Below, one piece after another: positions 1 to 6,569 of a stretch of DNA of 15,693 nucleotides (positions are counted from its first letter, which is position 1; every line of letters begins with the position of its first letter). Both the position numbers and the translations under genes were made by a program. A model generated the notes under the pieces. It did no database searches. It was not told where the DNA came from and saw only the letters and a program-made list of their open reading frames with translations. Source of the DNA: an uncultured Desulfobacterales bacterium (GTDB taxonomy: Bacteria > Desulfobacterota > Desulfobacteria > Desulfobacterales > JAFDCJ01); NCBI GenBank assembly GCA_945787595.1, contig CALZJV010000220.1, positions 1 to 15,693 on the forward strand, given 5' to 3'.

Positions 1-42
1 TGATGAATCGCGACGGATATTAAGTTTATCCTGATGCTTTAG

Positions 43-219
43 AAATCGAGGAATGGATTCTTATTAAATATTTTTTTGTCTGACAGGATAAACAAGATCA
101 ATTGGATTTTTTCACGGTTCCAACCGGAAACCGGAAATTCAAAATCTCTAAATAATTCCGTAAATCCTGTCTGCCCATGCAGCAGCGGTAAGAAATACAA
201 AAAATGTTGTTTGAGATAA
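43..219 (+). pseudogene. 3' tail of a SEC-C motif protein gene
   Basis: The frame open from 43 to the TAA at 217-219 ends in a cysteine-rich motif, CPCSSGKKYKKCCLR, which is the zinc-binding SEC-C motif found at the C terminus of SecA and many unrelated proteins. The stretch before it shows no family I recognise, and a stop codon lies at 40-42. Another frame at the left edge (from about 30) also looks protein-like before it hits stops. I therefore read this as the decayed or frameshifted end of a longer gene that enters from outside the window. The motif itself is clear; the parent protein is unknown. A second, more decayed copy of the same tail lies at 14522-14590. Confidence 0.55.
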
Positions 220-331
220 TCTATTGATTCTTTTAACATTATCTTGTATAGTACCTTTATTATAAAATGACCAAACAATATTGAATCTAAATCCTGTGCC
301 CACAAGGATAATAAAATGGTTCAGAGAGATT

Positions 332-374
332 AAAATCCCGCTTCTCGGAAATGAGAGCGGGATTTTGTTTTTGT
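332..374 (+). terminator. Rho-independent terminator (copy 1)
   Basis: The arms AAAATCCCGCTTCTC and GAGAGCGGGATTTT pair with one bulged T around a GGAAAT loop, followed by TGTTTTTGTT. This is a strong intrinsic terminator, placed downstream of the SEC-C tail. Its A-rich left side could also let it work on the other strand. The same hairpin recurs at 14703-14745. Confidence 0.85.
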
Positions 375-460
375 TATACGCAGAGAAAATGGGGCTTTTG
401 GATACTGGAATGTTGGGTTAATGGTAACACTCGTCATATCACCTGAATATAGTGGATATT

Positions 461-503
461 GAGAAAAAATTCTCGCATATTGGGATATTGCGAAAAAGTT
501 CGC
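461..503 (+). promoter_or_regulatory. Paired GCGAA-N4-TTCGC palindromes upstream of the kinase
   Basis: Two perfect inverted repeats, GAGAA-AAAA-TTCTC (461-474) and GCGAA-AAAG-TTCGC (490-503), start 29 bp apart. A related GCGA-N6-TCGC lies at 597-610, closer to the kinase start. The region 375-660 contains no gene. The arrangement suggests operator sites for a dimeric DNA-binding protein controlling the gene at 661, but no regulator or promoter box could be assigned. Confidence 0.4.
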
Positions 504-660
504 ATTTTTCCGAATTCAATATATTACCGGATGTTATGTATGTAATTGTATTAATTAAACATTCATTTTTTCAATTGGTTTTTTGTTGTTGATATGGCGA
601 CTTTTTTCGCACTACTCAATGTAGCCAGTACACAGACTCTTTAAGCTTGAAGGATCCACG

Positions 661-2430
661 ATGAACGTCAATGACCTTACCACCCACCTATTTGATCCCG
701 CCCGGCTGGCCGCGTTGCGCACCGTGGCCCTGCTGGATACTCCCACCGAGGAAGCGTTTGACCGACTGTCTCGGCTGGCAGCTCGCTTTGTGAAGGCGCC
801 AGTCGCTCTGGTCTCGCTTGTCGATGCTAATCGCCAGTTCTTCAAGAGTTGCATCGGCCTGCCTGAGCCGTGGCGTTCCCGTCGTGAGACGCCCCTGTCA
901 CATTCCTTCTGCCAGCACAACCGGGTTGCCGGTCATCCCTTGCTCATCGGGGATGCTCGGATGCACCCCCTCGTTAAGGACAACCTGGCGATTGTGGATC
1001 TGAATGTGATCGCGTATCTGGGCATTCCCCTGGTTACATCCGACGGCTACATCCTGGGTTCATTTTGTGTAATCGATTCGAAGCCGCGGAATTGGGGGAA
1101 AGAGGACGTCAGCGTCATCAAGGACTTGGCAGTAGCGGTGATGACCGAGATCCAGTTGCGAACGGAGATGGCAGCTCGATCCCGGGCCGAAGGGGATCGT
1201 GACAACCTTGCCGAGTTGAATACGCTCCTGCGCGAGGAGATCACCGCGCGGAAGCAGGCCGAGGAACAGCAGCGCCAGTTGGAGGCCCAGCTTCACCAGG
1301 CTCAAAAGATGGAAGCCATCGGCCGGCTGTCCGGAGGCGTGGCCCATGATTTGAACAACTTGCTCTCTCCCATCCTCGGTTACGGCGAGTTATTATCTGA
1401 AGATCCGGGCCTCAATGTTGAACAAAGGGAGTCTTTGAACGAAATCCTGAACTCCGGAATTCGCGCCCGAGATCTGGTGCGCCAGCTTCTGGCCTTCAGC
1501 CGCAAACAGATCCTGGAATTCAAGCCGTTGAACATCAACGAAACGATTGAAAATTTTAGCAAACTGCTGCGCCGTACCATTCCTGAAGACATTGAAATCA
1601 AGGCGGTCTTGTCACCGAATATCCGGCCTGTAATGGCCGATGTCAGTCAAATCGAACAGATCATCATGAACCTGGCGGTCAACGCCACCGATGCCATGCC
1701 GGACGGCGGCGTGTTAACCATTGAAACAATTATATCCGAACTCGACAAGGATTATGCGTTGACACATCCGGAAGTCGCCCCGGGGACGTATGTCATGCTG
1801 GCCGTCAGCGACACGGGCTGTGGCATGGATAAAGAGACTCGCGATCATATTTTCGAGCCATTTTTTTCTACAAAAGGCGAGCAGGGCACGGGTCTGGGAT
1901 TGGCCACGATTTTTGGTATCGTCAAACAGCACTACGGCAGCATCTGGCTCTACAGCGAACCCAACAAAGGGACGACTTTCAAAATCTATCTGCCCATCAC
2001 CGAGGAAACACCGGTTGAAGAGAAGGCTATCGGAAAAACGGCCACAGACCTGAAGGGAACCGAGACTATTTTATTGGCGGAGGACAATGAACAGGTGCGC
2101 CATCTGACCCACGCGATCCTCCAGCAACAGGGGTACACGGTTCTTACGGCGAAAGACGGCAATGAAGCGCTGACGACATTGGCGTCCCACGAAGGTTTGG
2201 TACACATGCTTTTAACCGATGTGGTCATGCCAGGGATGAACGGTAGGGAACTGTATGAGAAGGTGGCCCAAGAACGCCCGGGTCTGAAGGTGCTATACAT
2301 GTCCGGCTACACCGACAATATCATCGCCCACCGCAGAGTGCTGGACAAAGGGATTCAGTTCATCCAAAAACCATTTTCAACAAAGGATTTGGCCTACAAA
2401 ATCAGAGAGGTATTAAAGGATGAAGAGTGA
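661..2430 (+). CDS. GAF-domain hybrid sensor histidine kinase with receiver domain
   Basis: This 589-residue cytoplasmic signalling protein has no signal peptide or membrane segment. Domains in order: a GAF sensor (about 20-165), a coiled coil (about 168-220), HisKA with the H box around GGVAHD (phospho-acceptor His229), an HATPase_c domain (N box around Asn341, SDTGCGMD with Asp384, GTGLGLA at 409-415) and a C-terminal receiver (AEDNE at 473-477, phospho-acceptor Asp520 in LLTDVVMPG, conserved Lys570). The ATG at 661 follows a GAAGGA ribosome site at 649-654. It probably autophosphorylates on the His and passes phosphate to its own receiver or a phosphorelay partner. The receiver at the end of such proteins often acts as a sink or regulator. 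The ligand is unknown. The downstream neighbour is a cassette-like gene, so no functional link to the catabolic operon can be claimed. Confidence 0.93.
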   Translation: MNVNDLTTHLFDPARLAALRTVALLDTPTEEAFDRLSRLAARFVKAPVALVSLVDANRQFFKSCIGLPEPWRSRRETPLSHSFCQHNRVAGHPLLIGDARMHPLVKDNLAIVDLNVIAYLGIPLVTSDGYILGSFCVIDSKPRNWGKEDVSVIKDLAVAVMTEIQLRTEMAARSRAEGDRDNLAELNTLLREEITARKQAEEQQRQLEAQLHQAQKMEAIGRLSGGVAHDLNNLLSPILGYGELLSEDPGLNVEQRESLNEILNSGIRARDLVRQLLAFSRKQILEFKPLNINETIENFSKLLRRTIPEDIEIKAVLSPNIRPVMADVSQIEQIIMNLAVNATDAMPDGGVLTIETIISELDKDYALTHPEVAPGTYVMLAVSDTGCGMDKETRDHIFEPFFSTKGEQGTGLGLATIFGIVKQHYGSIWLYSEPNKGTTFKIYLPITEETPVEEKAIGKTATDLKGTETILLAEDNEQVRHLTHAILQQQGYTVLTAKDGNEALTTLASHEGLVHMLLTDVVMPGMNGRELYEKVAQERPGLKVLYMSGYTDNIIAHRRVLDKGIQFIQKPFSTKDLAYKIREVLKDEE

Positions 2431-2449
2431 TCCGCAATATCGAGCGAGT

Positions 2450-2480
2450 GGCTAACAATCGCATCAACTCGGACTGGCAA
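2450..2480 (+). other. attC-like left half-site (recombination scar)
   Basis: GGCTAACAATCGCATCAACT followed by CGGACTGGC has the look of the left arm of an integron attC site (TAACAA followed by an imperfect stem arm). No complementary right arm follows: the sequence runs straight into nucleotidyltransferase coding sequence. I read it as a truncated site left by deletion or illegitimate recombination. Confidence 0.45.
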
Positions 2481-3025
2481 TTCTGGGTGAGCATCCTTGG
2501 TTCATAGCTGCACTGGATGCTGTGTCAGATTTGGGCTTGCCCCAGTGGTGTATCGGTGCAGGCGTTATCCGGAATGTTGTTTTCGATTATCTCGACGGAG
2601 GATCGACAACACCTATCAGAGATGTTGATGTTGCCTATTTTGATATATCGGATCTTTCAGAGCACAAAGACCGGGAATACGAAGACATCCTGAAAGTTCA
2701 TATGCCCAATGTTCCATGGGAGGTTATTAATCAGGCGGCAGTACATTTGTGGTTTCACAAGAAGTTTGGATACCGAGTTCCTCCCGTGAATAGTATCGAG
2801 GAGGCTGTCGCCACTTGGCCGGAAACTTGTACGGCTGTTGCCGTGACAAAGGTACACAAAGATGAGTATAAAGTTTTTGCTCCGTGTGGACTGGAAGATC
2901 TGTTCGGAATGATAATTCGTCGGAATCCCGCACGAGTCGATGTGCGAACCTACAACTCCCGGATATAAAACTAGAAATACGATAAGTGTTGGAAATCGGT
3001 AAGAGTCATTAACGAGAAAGGCTAA
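2480..3025 (+). pseudogene. Nucleotidyltransferase family protein (DUF925-like), decayed
   Basis: The uninterrupted part runs from a GTG at 2522 to TAA at 2966-2968 (148 aa) and contains the family signature DLGLPQWCIGAGVIRN, plus GLEDLFGMIIRRNP near the end. Homologous-looking sequence continues both ways. Upstream, codons from about 2480 read ILGEHPWFIAALDAV with no ordinary start codon before the attC half-site. Downstream, after TAA and a second stop TAG (2972-2974), the same frame continues KYDKCWKSVRVINEKG to a TAA at 3023-3025 that sits inside the next attC, as is usual for cassette genes. The gene therefore appears to have lost its start and gained two nonsense codons, probably Lys to stop in each case. 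A shortened protein from GTG 2522 could still be made. The enzyme class resembles GT-superfamily nucleotidyltransferases; the substrate is unknown. Confidence 0.75.
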
Positions 3026-3106
3026 CAAAAGCGTTGAGCAGACGGCGTGAAAATTGCCATTAAAACTGGAAGGCCTTGATGGCGCTGCTCATGCCGAGCG
3101 TTTGGC
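3020..3106 (+). other. attC-like recombination site
   Basis: The site begins GGCTAAC and ends GTTTGGC, each one base off the consensus RYYYAAC and GTTRRRY. The inner arms GAGCAGACGGCG (left) and GGCGCTGCTC (right) pair with one unpaired A on the left arm. Such an unpaired (extrahelical) base is a typical attC feature. It carries the original stop codon of the nucleotidyltransferase gene. Confidence 0.6.
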
Positions 3107-3292
3107 GAGAAAGGAGGTGTGAAATTATGGAATAATAATAATTGGCAGAAAAATCTTAATGTTTGGAGAATCCCACGCTAATGGGCACTTATGTCCTGTG
3201 TCTAACTACATTTGCATCGTAGTGGGGTTGGAGAAGGCTAAGATGAAGAACATATTCGTATATGTGAAAGAAAAAAAGAGGAGGACAGTCAG

Positions 3293-3785
3293 ATGCCAAT
3301 GAAAAACAGTACATGTCGAATGAAAGCAATCTTTCTATTGTCCATGATGTTCTTTCTATGCGTTTTCGGGAGGAGGAAGTACTGATATCACGCTAGAACA
3401 GGCCTTAGCCGTTGTTTCAGCTGCTAGGGAAACAGCTGAAAAGCAAGGAACGTTAATGGACATTGCCGTTGTAGATGCCGGGGCGAACCTTAAGGCGTTT
3501 GTCCGCATGGACGGCGCTTTTTTGGGCAGCATAGATATTTCAATAAAGAAGGCGAAAACCGCACGTTTTTTCAACATGCCCACTGGAAAATTGGGTGAGT
3601 TGGCACAGCCTGGTAAGCCTTTGTATAACATCGAGTTTTCAAATGGTGGATTAATTACATTTCCCGGGGGTCTGCCTTTAAAAGACAAAAATGGAAACAT
3701 TATTGGCGCTATTGGTGTCAGCGGCAGTAGCGTAGAAGACGATCATGAAGTTGCCTTGGCTGGTGCAGCGGCCTTGAAGAAGTAG
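3293..3785 (+). pseudogene. Secreted GlcG/HbpS-like (DUF336) protein with a 1-base frameshift
   Basis: An ATG at 3293, preceded by AAGAGGAGG, opens a typical signal peptide ([17 protein letters not shown]). That frame stops at 3383-3385. The mature protein continues in another frame from about 3369 as [15 protein letters not shown] and runs to TAG at 3783-3785. The two parts join perfectly if one G of the GGG at 3368-3370 is removed. The mature part has the GlcG/HbpS hallmarks [19 protein letters not shown] and [13 protein letters not shown]. Known relatives are small exported or cytoplasmic proteins, some of which bind heme; the function here is unknown. Without the extra G the product would be about 163 aa. 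The longest intact ORF begins at ATG 3456 (109 aa) and lacks the signal peptide and first helix. The extra G could be a real mutation or a sequencing error. It sits in a cassette bounded by attC-like sites. Confidence 0.8.
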
Positions 3786-3821
3786 GAAACCCAGGGGTAT
3801 TTTTAGGGTAGAAGGTTCGTC

Positions 3822-3853
3822 AGAGACAAAAGGAGTCCCCACCTTTTGTCTCT
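3822..3853. terminator. Perfect 12-bp stem hairpin downstream of the GlcG-like gene
   Basis: AGAGACAAAAGG and CCTTTTGTCTCT pair perfectly around an 8-base loop, 37 bases after the stop codon. There is no U-tract directly after it on either strand, so it may be a transcript-stabilising or weak terminator structure rather than a classic intrinsic terminator. Confidence 0.5.
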
Positions 3854-3911
3854 GGCTATTGCATTTCCTATTCATCGAATATTCTACACGTTATTGGCAC
3901 AATTGCCGAAC

Positions 3912-4039
3912 CATCTATATGGCCGGTGCACCTGACGCCAAAAGCCGGGGTGTATAGGTGGTTGTGAGGCTTTCGAAAAGTGTCGGTGATTTAAAAATAT
4001 CTTTGTATTTCCTGGCGCAGGTGACCGGCAGCGTTGGGA
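3912..4039 (+). other. Long attC-like recombination site
   Basis: The arms GCCGGTGCACCTGACGCCA (3922-3940) and TGGCGCAGGTGACCGGC (4013-4029) pair along their whole length except for two unpaired bases (a G and an A) on the left arm, as in attC sites. The right core reads GTTGGGA (4033-4039), one base off GTTRRRY. The left core is degenerate. At about 126 bp it is in the long range for attC. It lies 127 bases after the GlcG-like stop. Confidence 0.5.
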
Positions 4040-4051
4040 AGGGAGATCAAT

Positions 4052-4321
4052 ATGAACGAGACTGATATGCAAATTCAATGGCAGGATGGCTCCGGTGCGT
4101 CCGTTGTAATTGGCTACTTGAATCCTAACGGCCAGCAGTGCTGCGGTCATTGCAGAGTTTCCCCAGGGAGTTTCCCCAGGGGTCCGACCCGGGGCTCCCG
4201 GCATATGAGACGGGGTGCCCGAATGTTTACGCCCGACCCGGGGCTCCCGGATTCCGCAATTCCTTTGAGCCTATTTGGAGCTTTTGTTGGTGCCTATATT
4301 TGCAGACGAATGTCATCATGA
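4052..4321 (+). CDS. Small ORF, probable truncated zinc-ribbon-like hypothetical protein
   Basis: The ATG at 4052 follows GGGAGAT and lies 12 bases after an attC core, a normal place for a cassette gene. The first residues, including WQDGSGASVVIGYLNPNGQ and a CCGH, resemble the start of a widespread family of small cysteine-rich hypothetical proteins, which continue with further CxxC pairs. Here the reading frame instead enters the repeat-rich, GC-rich stretch 4155-4250 and loses any likeness. It ends at 4321, overlapping the next start. I read it as a native N-terminal part (about 30 residues) fused to junk. The family assignment is from memory and uncertain. Confidence 0.4.
   Translation: MNETDMQIQWQDGSGASVVIGYLNPNGQQCCGHCRVSPGSFPRGPTRGSRHMRRGARMFTPDPGLPDSAIPLSLFGAFVGAYICRRMSS
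4155..4250. repeat. Short tandem and direct repeats inside the small ORF
   Basis: GAGTTTCCCCAGG occurs twice in tandem (4155-4167 and 4168-4180). CCGACCCGGGGCTCCCGG occurs twice 49 bp apart (4184-4201 and 4233-4250). The stretch is far more GC-rich than its neighbours and breaks the cysteine-rich ORF. Confidence 0.85.
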
Positions 4322-5055
4322 ATCTTTCAGAAACCGCTGAAAAAGCAATAAACTTCTACGGGGGGTGCACGCTTTGGCAAAGCGCAAAATACTTAACGGC
4401 CCAGGTGAACGTATCCGGGTTAGCGTTTACGTTAAAACGCAGACCGTTTTTCTATCATACCAAATTGGTTGAAGAGATACACCGACCCTTTTCCACATTA
4501 ACCCCCATTGGACGAGACCCCTATATCACAGGGGTTCTTGATGGTCATGATGTCCGCCTGGAAAACGAATACGGGAAAATCATTTCCAAACGCAAAAACG
4601 CCCGGGATTTTTTTACATTGGGCAGAAGAATTTTCTACTGGGATGACCTGGACATGGCCTATTTCGCAAATTATGCGTTTTGGAATTATTTTACCCTACC
4701 AGCTTTGCTAATGCGCAATGACATTATCTGGAGAGAGCTTGAGGTGGGGCGGTTGGAGGCCACATTCCCTGAGGATATTCCTACTCACTGCCGCGTCCAG
4801 GAATTCAGTTTTGATCGATACACAGGGCACTTGATCCAACACAACTATACTGCCGACATCATTAGTAAATTCGCAAAAGCTGCCAATGTTATTTTACGGC
4901 ATTCCGAAAACGAACGCGGTGTGGTTTACCCTTCTGCACGGCGAGTGACTCCTAGAGGGCCAAAAGGTGTTCCATTCAACCGCCCGGCATTGATTGATAT
5001 TGAAGTTTGTGATTTCAGTCTCTTACATGAAGGAACCACCGTCCACAGCACATAA
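4318..5055 (+). CDS. Conserved hypothetical protein (cassette gene)
   Basis: The open frame extends upstream to 4138, but the repeat-derived first part looks non-native. The ATG at 4318 (MNLSETAEKAI) gives 245 aa and fits where the protein-like sequence begins, although no clear ribosome site precedes it. The protein has no signal peptide or membrane segment. It is rich in aromatic residues and contains phrases such as GLAFTLKRRPFF, RRIFYWDDLDMAYFANYAFWNY and RRVTPRGPKG that I recall from an uncharacterised bacterial family, but no catalytic motif. The stop TAA (5053-5055) lies inside the next attC, the standard layout for a cassette gene. Function is unknown. Confidence 0.75.
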   Translation: MNLSETAEKAINFYGGCTLWQSAKYLTAQVNVSGLAFTLKRRPFFYHTKLVEEIHRPFSTLTPIGRDPYITGVLDGHDVRLENEYGKIISKRKNARDFFTLGRRIFYWDDLDMAYFANYAFWNYFTLPALLMRNDIIWRELEVGRLEATFPEDIPTHCRVQEFSFDRYTGHLIQHNYTADIISKFAKAANVILRHSENERGVVYPSARRVTPRGPKGVPFNRPALIDIEVCDFSLLHEGTTVHST

Positions 5056-5125
5056 CCATCGGCTGAAGACGGATTGGCAAATCCGCTGCGCTACTTTGCC
5101 AAGCGCTTAGCCGAATCCGTTAAGC
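5050..5125 (+). other. attC recombination site
   Basis: This is one of the clearest attC sites in the window. The right core GTTAAGC (5119-5125) fits GTTRRRY exactly and the left core is ACATAAC, one base off. The left arm TCGGCTGAAG pairs with right-arm CTTAGCCGA, leaving one unpaired G. A second arm pair, TTGGCAAA with TTTGCCAAG, follows. Total length is 76 bp. It holds the stop codon of the preceding gene. Confidence 0.8.
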
Positions 5126-5148
5126 GCGCAAGGAATAAGAGGAAGAAT

Positions 5149-5763
5149 ATGGGATTATTGAAAAAAGTGAGTGGTTACGAAGTGGAGCAAATCCCGAATA
5201 TTGCATTTCGTCTAATGTCTCTTGTCCTTGCTATACGAGATATTTTGTTTCCTGTCGGTAAACGGCTTGACCAGTTCGGCATAGATGAGGGATTCATTGT
5301 TGTAGATTTTGGGTGTGGACCTGGAAGTTATGTCGAACAGGCATCTCAATTAGTCGGTGAAGGTGGCAAGGTCTACGCTGTTGATGTCCACCCACTAGCG
5401 ATCAAGTCAATCAAGGAAAGGGCGAAGAGGAAGGTTCTTGAAAATGTGGTCCCGGTTCTATCAACAGGCTACCCTGTTGATATAGACAGCCACTCGGCGG
5501 ACGTTATCTATGCCTTGGATATGTTCCATCATATAAAAAATGCCAGAGATTTTCTTATGGAACTTCACCGTTTGCTCAAGCCCGGTGGGACGCTCTTCAT
5601 CGAGAGTGGTCATCAACCGCTGGATGACGCTAAGCAGAAGATAGTGAAGAGTGATTGTTGGGCAATTATTAAAGAAGAGCGTAACATGTTTAAGTGTATG
5701 CCCAAAAACCTGAAAGCGCCTAACAATACAAATGTAGCTGACGTGGAGAAACCGGGTGGTTGA
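5149..5763 (+). CDS. Class I SAM-dependent methyltransferase
   Basis: I start the gene at ATG 5149 (204 aa), behind AAGAGGAAG. The longer frame opens with a TTG at 5074 that lies inside the attC stem. Motif I is VVDFGCGPGSY (about residues 49-59), followed by an acidic strand end in VYAVDVHPLAI, the motif-IV-like VIYALDMFHHI, and LLKPGGTLFIES. This is the usual Rossmann-fold methyltransferase order, related to ubiquinone/menaquinone-type UbiE-like enzymes. The substrate is unknown. The protein seems complete up to about NMFKC. The last 15 or so residues are translated from the downstream attC site (5718 onward), so the original stop has been lost or shifted and the tail is probably not functional. 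It is a cassette gene lying between two good attC sites. Confidence 0.85.
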   Translation: MGLLKKVSGYEVEQIPNIAFRLMSLVLAIRDILFPVGKRLDQFGIDEGFIVVDFGCGPGSYVEQASQLVGEGGKVYAVDVHPLAIKSIKERAKRKVLENVVPVLSTGYPVDIDSHSADVIYALDMFHHIKNARDFLMELHRLLKPGGTLFIESGHQPLDDAKQKIVKSDCWAIIKEERNMFKCMPKNLKAPNNTNVADVEKPGG

Positions 5764-5821
5764 CCGTAAAGGCCGTGAAGGTTCGAAAGGCATATGGTAC
5801 GTAGCTTAGCGGACGTTAAGC
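5718..5821 (+). other. attC recombination site
   Basis: The left core GCCTAAC (5718-5724) and the right core GTTAAGC (5815-5821) both fit consensus exactly and are complementary at six of seven positions. The inner arms AGCTGACGT and ACGTAGCT pair with one unpaired G on the left arm. Length is 104 bp. It overlaps the last codons of the methyltransferase ORF, and the DUF3303 gene starts 17 bases after it. Confidence 0.8.
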
Positions 5822-5837
5822 ATCAAGGGATACGTCT

Positions 5838-6101
5838 ATGAAACAATACATGGTGATTGAAACTTTTATGCCGGGATGCAAGGCTAAAGTCTACGAACGA
5901 TTCCATCAAAAGGGCAGAATGATGCCAGAAGGGCTTGTATACGTTAACAGCTGGTTGGAAAAGGACGGTGATAGGTGTTTACAGTTAGTGGGAACAGATA
6001 ATCCAACATTATTTCAGCAGTGGACCAATTGCTGGAATGATTTGATGAGATTCGAAATCATTGAAATAGGTGAAAAGCCAAAGAAAAAGGATGATGCCTA
6101 A
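5838..6101 (+). CDS. DUF3303 family protein
   Basis: This is an 87-residue protein with the compact ferredoxin-like-fold features of DUF3303: MVIETFMPG near the start, the VYERFHQKGRMMPEGLVYVNSW block, then CLQLVGTDNPTLFQQW and a terminal strand FEIIEIGEKP. Length is normal for the family. The function of DUF3303 proteins is unknown. The gene starts 17 bases after an attC core, the position expected for the next cassette, and only a weak ribosome site (AAGGGATA) precedes the ATG. The stop falls in GCCTAATAA, which resembles a degenerate attC left core, but no matching right arm could be assigned before the MITE at 6230. Confidence 0.85.
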   Translation: MKQYMVIETFMPGCKAKVYERFHQKGRMMPEGLVYVNSWLEKDGDRCLQLVGTDNPTLFQQWTNCWNDLMRFEIIEIGEKPKKKDDA

Positions 6102-6229
6102 TAAAGCAGTTCAGGTGCCAGCCAAGGCCGTGGTGTTTTCGTCTGGTCATTGTAAATTGAAACTATTCGTATTTTGCGCAGTCAGTGGAAGCCCTGTCTG
6201 CTCCTGACTTTGTGGTCGGCTGTAAATAC

Positions 6230-6415
6230 TAAGGGCTCACTCAAAAATAACTTCACATTTTATACGCCGATGCATCCCGCCTGGCTGCGTTGCGAAAGCT
6301 CGGAATATCCAGATATTCCTGCGTTTTAATATCCAGATATTCCTGCGTTTTCGCGCCTTGCCAGACGGGCGCCTCAACGCCTAAAATTGTGAATTTATTT
6401 ATTCGTGAACCCTAA
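6230..6415. mobile_element. Palindromic MITE, complete copy
   Basis: The ends read AGGGCTCAC (left) and GTGAACCCT (right), and the imperfect inverted repeat extends inward for about 65 bp (CTTCACATTTTA and TAAAATTGTGAA, then CATCCCGCCTGGC and GCCAGACGGGCG). There is no ORF, so it would depend on a transposase elsewhere. A second copy starts at 15589. This copy has an internal tandem duplication of 24 bp (6304-6327 and 6328-6351). It separates the DUF3303 gene from the GNAT fragment. Confidence 0.85.
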
Positions 6416-6431
6416 GTTGGTGGAGATTGAT

Positions 6432-6515
6432 ATGCATCGAGAATTGCCAAGTGGGCTAAAAATTAGGAATTGCAAGCCATCCGATCATCAAAGGATAATC
6501 AATGTCTTGAAATAG
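6432..6515 (+). pseudogene. Truncated GNAT-type acetyltransferase N terminus
   Basis: The ATG at 6432 follows GGTGGAGATTG. The 27-residue peptide, including LKIRNCKPSDHQRIINVL, is the opening strand and helix of a GNAT N-acetyltransferase, which is normally 150 residues or more. It stops at TAG 6513-6515, and no further GNAT sequence is seen before the catabolic operon. This looks like the broken end of the cassette array next to the operon boundary. Confidence 0.5.
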
Positions 6516-6569
6516 AGGTTTTGTTTTTCAGGTAATTAGGACACAAGCTACCCAAAATTTTCCCATAGC

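Larger units (their letters stand above)
172..510 (+). repeat. Long imperfect direct repeat, copy 1
   Basis: This block resembles 14543-14874 in order and content. Both contain a SEC-C tail ending in TGTTTGAGATAA, an AT-rich spacer, the phrase AAAATGGTTCAGA, a terminator hairpin, the phrase ATATCACCTGAA, and a pair of GCGAA-type palindromes. Identity is high in the SEC-C tail, terminator and palindrome parts and weak between them. The two copies are in the same orientation and bracket about 14.4 kb. Confidence 0.7.

Noticed and set aside
3128..3200. Strong AAAGGAGGTG ribosome site followed by an ATG at 3128 with only one further codon before TAA.
   Set aside because: Too short to be called a gene; possibly a relic of a lost cassette start.
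4138..4317. Extended start of the conserved hypothetical protein at 4138.
   Set aside because: The extension is translated from the repeat block in an alternative frame and overlaps the small ORF at 4052.
6090..6215. Possible degenerate attC after the DUF3303 gene (GCCTAATAAAG start).
   Set aside because: No right core of GTTRRRY type and no convincing paired arm before the MITE; only the left end looks right.
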